From positions 62,001 through 126,000 of the forward strand of contig NZ_JAKQXY010000002.1 of the NCBI RefSeq assembly GCF_023509825.1: 64,000 nucleotides of DNA. Direction: 5' to 3'. A program made the position numbers and the translations under genes. The notes beneath the pieces are model-generated. The model saw only the letters and a list, made by a program, of their open reading frames with translations, was not told the origin of the DNA and did not search any database. Shown here piece by piece: positions 8,372 through 16,127 of the stretch. How positions within the stretch are numbered: position 1 is the first letter of the stretch; each line of letters begins with the position of its first letter. Source of the DNA: Spiroplasma attinicola. GTDB lineage: Bacteria > Bacillota_I > Bacilli_A > Mycoplasmatales > VBWQ01.

Positions 8372-8397
8372 AAATTAATTATATAACTTAAGTTTTT

Positions 8398-11289
8398 TTA
8401 TTGTTTATTTTCTGGTTTAATTTCTTGTTTAGTTTTAGAATTTTTAAGTTTCTTGCCACCAATACCTTTTTTCAAACGATATTTAACGAAAATAATTGTT
8501 CCAAGACCTGCAACTCCTAATGTAACAATAACTGATAAGATAATTAAATTTGTTTTTTTAGCAATTCAACTATCTCTACCTGATTCATTTGGATTTGGTT
8601 CAGGATTTATTATTGGTGGAACATCTGGAGCTGTTGGTGCTTCAGGGTCATTAATTAAAATAAATTGTGTTCCATTAATTGCTTTTAAAGAACTATCTTG
8701 AGCATAGACAGTGAATTCTAAACTAGTTCGTTCATTACTTGTAATAAATTGTGCTAAAGTTTCATCATCAAATGGAGTTATGCCATAATCAATCTCATAC
8801 TCTAAAGTAACTAAATAATTTTTATTACCTTTAAAAGTATTATCAATATAAATTAAAATTCATTGTTTTAATTGTTCAACAGTAAAATCATGAAATGAAA
8901 ATGGTTGCATTGCTGGTGTAAATTCAATTTTTGACAAATCAACAACATTATTAGGATCATAATGAATATTGTTAATGATTTTGATGGTTTTGCTACCAAT
9001 TGTTTTTGTTGAAGTTGCTAAAGCATTAATTGTTAAATTGATTGTTGCATTACCACTACTATCATAATCTAATAATTTATTAATACTTTCATCATCAAAT
9101 GGGTAAAATTCATAATCTACTGTATAAATTAAATCAACGCTAGCTAATTGATTTCTAATTTGATTAATGATTTCTTGTTTAATTAATTCCACAGTTGTTA
9201 AATTGATTTTAATTGTATAAAGAGCAATTTTACTTAAATCAAGATAATTTACTGGATCTGGATTTGGGACAATTCTTTGAGCTATGATGTCGCTAGTATA
9301 TTCTTTTCAATAACTAGCAACTTGTTCATAATTTAATTCAGATATTTCTTTCGAATCTAAAAGTTTTTCTCGTGCTAAATAGTTTTTTAAGTGTAGTCCA
9401 TGAACAGTTGTTCAAAAATCAACGGCAATATTTGAATCATTTAAAATATCTAAAAATCGTGAATATTTTTCTTGATAGTTATCACCAATTAAAACATATT
9501 TTTCATATGCTAATTGATCTGTAGTTCGTGTAATGTAATGTCACATTCCTTCTCAACTTCAATATTTATTATCCGTATCAGGAATAATTGTTATTAGTTT
9601 TTCTTGATTATTTGGATTTGAATAATTGTTTAAAGATTTATCAACTCCTTCTCGTGCAACAGTTTTAACTTCACTAGGATTAAATAATTGTTGGACACCC
9701 ATTCCAGCAACTGATCCTTCAGCAATGAAACCTAAATCATAGTCACCAGGATTTTCAGATGGATTAATTACTTCACCATTTTTATCTAATGGATCTAAAG
9801 GAAAGGGATATCCTGATTTTTTCTTGACTCAAATAATTTGAGTTTTAGTTCCCGTTTTTGGATTAACTTCTTTATCATATTTGGGATTGGCTTTGCCGTT
9901 TGGTAAAGTTTGGGTAATTAAGCTTTTTTGATTAGGATTTTTTTCGGGATTTCAACCATATCATTTTTCAGTTAAAGTTGGCACAAGGTTACTAATAGTA
10001 TATTTGATTTCATATTTTTCTTCAGGAGTGTTACCTTCTTTACGATGAAGGACAATATCATAAATATTAGTTTTTTCAGTATTATCAGCACGATTATCAA
10101 TCATATCATAAATAAATTTATTATTTAAAACTTCAACTGGTTCATCATTTATTGTCATTCATTCACTTGAATCCTCTGCTCCATCAAATTCAATGTGAGC
10201 AGTTGTATGATATTGTAAATTGCCACCATAAGTATCATTAACATTATTTGGTTCTAATTGAATTGCTTGATCGTCAATCATTCCTTTTGTTGAATCTAAC
10301 GGATTAACAATTTTTCCTGGATTAATTCGTAATCGATCTTTTAAACTTTTGCCTCAATAATTAGCAGAAAGTTTAATATTAATTGGTGTTACAAATATTC
10401 ATACTTGTTGTCTATTATTGATTGGATCAAAAAATTTGAAAACTATTGTTGCTTGACGAGTTTTGTCACTAAAAGTAAATGGTTGGATATATTGATATCA
10501 ATAAATATAATCTTCACCTAAAGTTTTTTTAATAACATTATTAATTAAGACAGTTTCACTATTTCCTTTTCCAGTTGGATCAATAATGTTGTTTTTATCT
10601 TCTAGTGAACCTGAATAATCTGATGTTAAATTAATTTGATTTGATAAAGCAGTTGTTAAACTATTTTTTATATTATCAAGTTTTCATGATGAGCTAATTG
10701 TTCCACCATTAAAATCAACATGACTTTCTACCATTCTACTACCAAGACCATATTGATAACCATTTGTTCATAAATAAAATCGTAATTTGATTAAATCACC
10801 AGAATGAACAACATCATAATATACTCCTGCTTTTTCATAACTTCCATAATGAAAATTATGACTAGAATATATTAAATTGTATTTAATAGTATCTCTTAAT
10901 GTTTTACTATCATGTCAATTATCTTGTTGATTAATATCAAAAGTTGAAATATTAACATTTGTAAAACTATTTTTAGGAGCAGTTTTACCTTTAGCATAAC
11001 CGGTTGCATATAAAGTAATTGTTCTGTAATATTGTTGAAATTGTGATCAAGAGTTAGCATAGTTTGTTCAATTAATATCAATTTCTTCAGTATACATATC
11101 TTTATCTTTTTTTGCTAAATTACCTTTTTGATTATTTGTTAAAGTCCCACTATTAGAAAATGTAATATCTGGGTGAAATGGTGAATTTTGAACGGTAGTT
11201 TTAGATATGTTCTCAAAAAGTTTTGATTCACCAACGGTAAAACTAGTAACTAATATACTTGATAAGAATATTCTTCAAACTTTAATCAT
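8398..11289 (-). CDS. large secreted, C-terminally anchored surface protein of the conjugative element
   Basis: 963 residues in one frame with TGA as Trp. N-terminus MIKVWRIFLSSILVTSFTVG is a signal peptide. The C-terminus has a single hydrophobic helix (IILSVIVTLGVAGLGTIIFV) followed by a Lys-rich tail, so most of the protein faces outward. Just before the anchor are two related repeats of about 100 residues that open DLSKI and carry a PFDDE core; these resemble repeats seen in mollicute lipoproteins and adhesins. The middle contains many Trp and Asn. Position beside VirB-like genes matches the large surface proteins of mycoplasma conjugative elements and spiroplasma plasmid adhesins. Possible mating-pair or host adhesion role; inference. 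Confidence 0.75.
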
Positions 11290-11308
11290 TTTTTACCTCC
11301 TTATTTTA

Positions 11309-11518
11309 TTAATATAAAGTTAAAATTAATGAAATTAAAACAGTAAAGAAAATGGTACAAAAGATTAAAAGATAAATTAAAATCTTTCGTCATTTCTTAT
11401 TTTTAATTGGTTCGGTTAGATTATTTTTTTTTATTCGATGAATTTTTTTTAATTTTAATAAAATGAAAAAAAGTCCGACTATTGCAATAGTAGCCAGACT
11501 ACTTAATACTTGTAACAT
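11309..11518 (-). CDS. small two-helix membrane protein
   Basis: 69 residues: helix 1 at residues 3-21 (LQVLSSLATIAIVGLFFIL), a basic loop (KLKKIHRIKKNN...KNKKWRK), helix 2 at 48-67. The basic loop suggests both ends face outward. Start ATG follows AGGAG. It sits 19 bases upstream of the large surface protein, so the two are probably co-transcribed and may be co-assembled. No family recognised; too short for the gene track but supported by RBS and hydropathy. Confidence 0.65.
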
Positions 11519-11539
11519 TATTAACTCCTTTTTGGTTTC

Positions 11540-11767
11540 TTATTTTTTGTAAAAGTTTTGTCACAAGCATCTTTTTCAAAACTTGGCATTATGAATATTA
11601 TTTGCATAATAAACATCAATTATTTGATCATCTTTAATTTCAAGATTTTGTTTTAAGTTTTCAATATTAAGGTTTGGAATCCTAATTAAGTATTTATCAA
11701 ACTTAAGAAATCATTGATTATTATCAGTTTTAATTTTTTCTAAATCTTCATTTTTTATCATTGTCAT
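11540..11767 (-). CDS. small hypothetical protein
   Basis: 75 residues, MTMIKNEDLEKIKTDNNQWF to the basic end CLWQNFYKK, with three TGA-coded Trp. Cytoplasmic, no clear domain. Two possible ATG starts two codons apart; the first has AAGAAGATG upstream. It lies 21 bases before the two-helix membrane protein and probably shares its transcript. Function unknown. Confidence 0.55.
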
Positions 11768-11807
11768 TATAATCATCTTCTTTCATAAAATAGTTTTAAA
11801 TAAAAAG

Positions 11808-11831
11808 GAAACAGATTTTCATCTATTTCCA
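11808..11831 (-). terminator. terminator
   Basis: GGAAATAGAT-GAAA-ATCTGTTTCC followed by TTTTTA on the minus strand, separating the upstream reading frame from the gene at 11540. Confidence 0.6.
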
Positions 11832-11860
11832 TAATTGATTTCTTTTTAAAAATTGTTTAT

Positions 11861-12151
11861 TTATTCATTTTCAATTTCTTGAATTTTTGCTTCTAATGAA
11901 TTTTTCTGATTTTCAGTTGCTCGTTATTTACATGCAGTTTTAAGTCATTGTTATGCTTGTTTTCAGTTTTCTTTATGAGATGATTCATTACCTCAATCGT
12001 TTCAGTTTTTATTAGAAAACCTAGGACAATAAGGAAATTTTTTTAAAGCTTTCATAACATCTTCTTCTGATGTGAAAGAATTAATAGTTTCTGGTATTCC
12101 ATAACGCATTATGTCTTCACAAACACTTTTTCAATCACTTTCTCAACTCAT
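11861..12151 (-). pseudogene. small conjugative-element gene, apparently interrupted
   Basis: From ATG 12149-12151 the frame reads MSWESDWKSVCEDIMRYGIP and continues to residue 66, where TAA stops it (11951-11953). The same frame has a second TAA ten codons later and then continues to a natural-looking coiled-coil end (LEAKIQEIENE) and a terminator. Both stops could arise from CAA by a single C-to-T change. It may be a decayed 96-residue gene or a genuine 66-residue protein. Rich in TGA-coded Trp. Weak ribosome site. Function unknown. Confidence 0.45.
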
Positions 12152-12209
12152 TTATTTCATCTCAATAAAATATTAAAATTCTTAATTATTATATATCACT
12201 TTTAGCATT

Positions 12210-13784
12210 TTAATTATAGTCAGTATCAAGTTTATCGTGGATTTTTTTTGCCTTATTATGATGTTTAATTACTTTTGCTTCTTTTTTTGTTCTTTGCTTT
12301 TCTGAATAATTTTTTGTGTCAATTTTATTATCTAATTTTTGTGCTTTGTTAGAATATTTTTTTCTTTGTTTCATTAAAGAATTTTTATGGTTATTTATAT
12401 TTTTTGTTTTACTATTTTTAGCAACATCTTTTGTTAATTGTGTTGTATTTTTTAGTCCTCTTCCAAGTACTTTTGCTGAAGCAACAACTGGAGTAGCAAT
12501 TCCTTTACCTAAAACTCTACCAACACCTTTTACTTTTCCTTTCATTCCTTCGCGATTACCAGATTTTCAAGATCTTTTTGCGCCTGCACTCATATGACCA
12601 AAAGCAAAACCAATAGCACCAATACCAAGTCCAGTTAATCCAACAATTCCTGTTCTAGAACCAAGTCCAGTATTAGCATTACGAAAAGTACTAAAATTTA
12701 TTCCTTCTTCTTGATTAGAATTACTATCATCAGAAGTAGTAGTATTTGTTTCATCACCAAGGTTTGAACTTGGAAATTGTTTTGCTCTTTTATTTTTCAT
12801 AAATCCTAATGCTCGTCCAGTTACTTTCGCAGCACCCATTGCCATCATTCCACCTTTAATTGTTGATTGCATTGATGCCATTCCTTCTTTGATGCCAATC
12901 GACTCACCAACAAAATTACCAATCATATCAGCAAATCCTGTTGTTGCTAAAGAACCACCACATAAAGCTAGAATAATAAATAGTGATTTTGCTATTGGTA
13001 CGGTACTTAAACCATTTAAATTTGAAGCTAATAAAGCTTGAATTGCCGAAATGAAGACATAATAACCAATCAAAGTTGCTGTTGCAGCTAAAAATTTTGC
13101 TATTACCATATCTTTTCAAGTAAATGCTGCTTTACCATTGTCAATAACCATCACAATCATAACGATTGGACTAATGACAAATAAGAAAAATAATTCAAAA
13201 ATCTTTTGAACTAAAGCAAGTCCAATAATAAACATTCCAAATAACATAAATCATGTTCCAAAAATTTGAGCAAGCATGTTGTAGTTTTTAATATTATCTG
13301 GGGCACCATAACCAGGTTTAACATCATCAATTGCACCATGTCAGTCTGGATTACCCATATGTCATAAATAATCAGCAAGATTACTATTAGTACCAAAATT
13401 GTTAGTAATTGTCGTAGCAATATTTTGAATAATATAATTTGATAAGAAAAAGAAAATTGGAATTAAAAACATGAAAATAAAAGCTTTAAGACCATTTTGT
13501 AATGCAATTATAAATTTTGTTTTTGTTTCAACTGCTTCTTTAAAGATTAAAATTATAATCTGAATTGTAAATACTAAACTAAAAAGACAGAAGGCAAAAA
13601 CTACAAATCATCAAAATTGCATTGGAATATTATTTCATTGAAAGTCTTTTGAAGAACCAAAAAGTAGATCATTAATAATACCACCAGTTAAATATTGTAA
13701 TACGGCATTAAAGGCAGCAATTAAGTTTAATGGACCTTTAATAAAAAGAAATCAAACTAATTTTAAAATTGCAGTTTCAATCAT
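12210..13784 (-). CDS. VirB6/TrbL-like polytopic conjugation membrane protein
   Basis: 524 residues. Several long hydrophobic helices occupy residues 5-340, including FVVFAFCLFSLVFTIQIIIL, the IFMFLIPIFFFLSNYII stretch and a later IIALLGG-like region. The cytoplasmic tail (about 410-524) is highly basic and repetitive (KHHNKAKKIHDKL). A central DNGKAAFTWKDM motif is like that of VirB6-type and mycoplasma ICE transmembrane proteins, which form the inner-membrane channel of the mating apparatus. Follows the pilin-like gene by about 50 bases. Start ATG has AAAGGA upstream. TGA at about 12561 reads as Trp and joins what would otherwise be two genes. Confidence 0.8.
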
Positions 13785-13833
13785 TTATATTTCCTTTCTA
13801 AAATAAAAAAATAGTATGATAACTACTCTTTAT

Positions 13834-14157
13834 TTATGTATTAATTCCTAAGCCTGCTGCTTTAACAATTTGAATAATAACATTAGATAAAGCAATAACA
13901 ACACAAGTACCAATAATGGCAATCATTGGTCATTTCAAGGCACTTAAATAAATTGCTCTACTATCAGGTTCATCAGAATTTCTAATAACACTTCATCAAA
14001 TTCAAATTGCTTTAACTGTTGCGAAAATTACTTCTAGAACAACTAGAATTCCTAAGGCAGCATTAACTCATATTGTTACGGTATTAATAATTCCAGAAAA
14101 GTCTGGAGTACCATTATCAGCAAATATTGTTGGTTGATTTAAAATTGAATTAATCAT
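13834..14157 (-). CDS. VirB2/pilin-like two-helix conjugation protein
   Basis: 107 residues: a short N-terminus, helix 1 around residues 27-50 (TVTIWVNAALGILVVLEVIF), a loop SVIRNSDEPDSRAIYLSALK and helix 2 around 75-98. This two-helix plan is typical of VirB2-like and mycoplasma ICE 'pilin-like' proteins encoded just before the VirB6-like gene, as here. GGAGG ribosome site lies inside the end of the upstream lipoprotein gene, and the reading frames overlap by 8 bases, implying translational coupling. Confidence 0.75.
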
Positions 14158-14719
14158 TATTTTCCTCCTCAATTTTTGAAAGATTATCTAAAATTATTTG
14201 AGTATTATTAATATTGTTAGAAATTTCATCTAAATCATCTTGTAAATATTCTTCAGGATAATCTTTAAATAATTCTTTTTTTGCTTTTCATTCTTTGTTT
14301 AATTTATCAATTTTATCTGCTAAATAAATCATTGCTTCAACTTTATCAACAATGTCAATTGTGCCATTGTTTCTTAATAATAAAATTTGATAATGATATT
14401 CGTCATTTTCTGCTTGATAATGGTTAATTTCAGCATTAATTTCCTTAATAGCATCTTTTTTATCCTGATCAGTAACTTCATCATCACTAGGTTCTTTTTT
14501 AATATCACTAATTCATTCTTGACACTCTGCAATGTTTGCTTCATTTTCGGCAATTAATTTTAGATAATAATCGCGATCTTTTACTTCTGAGTCTGGATTG
14601 CTAGGTTTACCTGGTTCAAGGCCACCGCCACCAATTGAATTGCCACTACAAGCAACAGTTGATAAAGTGCCACCTCCAACTAAAGATAGTTGTGATAAAA
14701 TTTTAATAATTTTTTTCAT
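14150..14719 (-). CDS. coiled-coil lipoprotein of the conjugation cluster
   Basis: 189 residues. N-terminus MKKIIKILSQLSLVGGGTLS then TVACSGN gives a lipobox with Cys24, so the mature protein is lipid-anchored outside the membrane. After a Gly/Pro linker the rest is acidic and helical (KDRDYYLKLIAENEANIAEC, YLADKIDKLNKEWKAKK). First gene of a transcription unit with the pilin-like and VirB6-like genes. Possible role in holding mating cells together is inference from place only. Confidence 0.75.
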
Positions 14720-14734
14720 TAGTTTTAACCTCCT

Positions 14735-15019
14735 TTAGTTTTTTACATAACCAACAAGTACATTTTTACTATCAATGATTATTCATCTAGTTATTTCATG
14801 ATTTTTTTGACATTTAAAATATAAATGTCACCTAATTTCATTAATTTGTTTGATCTTTCAAAAAATTAATTTTTCATTGCAAAGTTTAAATTTATTTTCG
14901 TTGCATTCTGAGCAATGTTCATAATCTTTAGCTTGACAATGATTAATTTTTGCTGTTGATTTTGGTAACTTTTGTTTAGTAATTGGTAAATGTTTTTTAA
15001 TAATTTCATTAATTGACAT
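14735..15019 (-). CDS. small cysteine-rich protein, possible zinc ribbon
   Basis: 94 residues. The middle has clustered cysteines: HCQAKDYEHCSECNENKFKLC, then a later FKCQKNHE, a spacing compatible with a metal-binding knuckle, followed by a beta-rich C-terminus (WIIIDSKNVLVGYVKN). The ribosome site GGTGGGGG is strong. Reads into the lipoprotein gene 15 bases downstream. Could be a nucleic-acid-binding regulator of the transfer genes, but no family is recognised. Confidence 0.6.
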
Positions 15020-15045
15020 ATTTACCCCCACCTTTATAAAAGTAA

Positions 15046-15071
15046 AAAAGAGTAATGATAATCATTACTCT
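15046..15071 (-). terminator. terminator
   Basis: AGAGTAATGATAATCATTACTCT stem with T-run on the minus strand, after the 34-residue gene. Confidence 0.6.
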
Positions 15072-15090
15072 TGATTTTTAATAAATCTTT

Positions 15091-15195
15091 TTAACGTTTT
15101 TTCTTATTATTGTCATTATTTTTATCATTCTTTAATTTGTTGTTATTAATTCCATTAACATGAGTGCGAATGAATTGTTCTTTATTGTCTTTCAT
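15091..15195 (-). CDS. tiny basic peptide
   Basis: 34 residues: MKDNKEQFIRTHVNGINNNK then an Asn/Lys tail ending KKKR. Reported because AAAGGAGGTG lies at ideal distance and a terminator follows. Composition is low complexity; expression is uncertain. Confidence 0.4.
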   Translation of the reverse strand: MKDNKEQFIRTHVNGINNNKLKNDKNNDNNKKKR

Positions 15196-15483
15196 TATTA
15201 TCACCTCCTTTCTTAAAATTTTTGTAAATAAAAAAAACTGACTAAAACAAATCAGTTTTTGAGAATTGTTTATTTTTGAGTTTTGTTGTAATTAATAAAT
15301 GTTTTAATAGTTTTTTAATTGATTTTTGCTAATAATTTAATAGTATAGTTTATTGTCTTGTGGGACTATAGCACTTTAATGCTAGTATTGCTCTTGGTTA
15401 GGGTTACTAGCCCCTTAAATTCATTAATGTACCAATAATTAATGAAATTTTTATTAAGTTGTCAGTTTTAATTTTCAATAAAG
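15196..15483. other. 288-bp gap without protein gene
   Basis: Contains a minus-strand terminator near 15237-15260 (AACTGA...TCAGTT with T-run) and the candidate RNA at 15356-15455. No credible frame. Confidence 0.5.
15356..15455 (+). ncRNA. candidate structured RNA near the right edge of the element
   Basis: A hairpin ACTATAGCA-CTTTAA-TGCTAGT, a short GGG-TTACTA-GCCC stem, and a terminator-like hairpin (TTCATTAAT...ATTAATGAA, then TTTTTATT, 15417-15455). TATAGT at 15344-15349 could be a -10, but its -35 (TTGATT) is 19 bases away. Strand and reality uncertain. Confidence 0.35.
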
Positions 15484-15822
15484 TTATTTTTTCTTTGCTA
15501 AATAATTTTCTTTCATTTGATTGATTGTTGCTTTAATCTCTTGATGTAGCTCTTGTCCTGAAATTGCAGTTTTAGCGATTTCTTTATTATTACTATCAAG
15601 GGTAATAATTTGATAATCTTTATTAAGATCAATTCAAACAATCATTCGATTTTCAAATTTAATTGAATTAGAAACACTTGATTTTGAAAATCAAATTACC
15701 ATTTTATCGTTATTTTTTCTTGTAAAATAATTTTGTGGAGCAGTAATTGCTACTGCTTTTGGTGTTTCATTAATAATTCAATTTTTGTTTAAAAAAATAC
15801 TAGTTAAATCTTTTTTAGTCAT
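15484..15822 (-). CDS. hypothetical protein
   Basis: 112 residues. Residues 1-85 look like a small beta-rich domain (MVIWFSKSSVSNSIKFENR, MIVWIDLNKDYQIITLD); the end is helical and basic (IKATINQMKENYLAKKK). No signal or membrane segment. AAGGAG precedes the ATG. Last gene of the minus-strand block before chromosomal ileS. Function not recognised. Confidence 0.65.
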
Positions 15823-16127
15823 GAGTTTCTCCTTCTCTGCTCATAATATTATTAATATTTTTTTAAAATTATATGAATTGAAAAGACTAACAGATTTTCT
15901 TTTTGATTTTGGGAGTGCTTGGAGTAAGAAAGAGACTTTTATGTTTAAATGAAAGGTAGGTAACATAAAATATTTCTCAAAAAGGAATTGTTAGGAGCAA
16001 TCCGGAAATATTTTTATTCAACCCAGAAATAAGTTAATAATTATTTTTTATTAATAATAAAATGCTTTATTTATGATTAAATTACAATTATAATTAATTA
16101 ATAAATATTGATTTAACTGGAGTAATA
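15823..16127. other. 305-bp spacer between mobile block and ileS
   Basis: No protein gene. Holds a minus-strand -10-like TATAAT for the gene at 15484, the candidate structured RNA at 15905-16035, an AT-rich stretch and the ribosome site of ileS. No att-like repeat could be recognised because the other end of the element is outside the window. Confidence 0.5.
15905..16035 (+). ncRNA. candidate structured leader or small RNA upstream of ileS
   Basis: Fits a three-way junction: closing helix TTGGG with CCCAG, an 8-bp perfect hairpin TTTATGTT/AACATAAA, and an 8-bp AATATTTC/GAAATATT helix with an inner GGAATTG/CAATCC stem. The wobble pair in the closing helix favours the plus strand. It lacks the AGGGTGG box of a T-box leader, although ileS is a common T-box target. 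Not assignable to a known riboswitch by eye. It may also be independent of ileS. Confidence 0.4.

Noticed and set aside
12316-12597. Plus-strand frame opposite the VirB6-like gene
   Set aside because: Low-complexity shadow of the basic C-terminal tail; no ribosome site.
1-15822. Prophage
   Set aside because: No capsid, portal, terminase or replication genes of spiroplasma phages; the VirB2/VirB4/VirB6-like set fits a conjugative element.
15905-16035. T-box riboswitch for ileS
   Set aside because: No AGGGTGG-type antiterminator core or terminator alternative could be found; kept only as an unclassified structured RNA.
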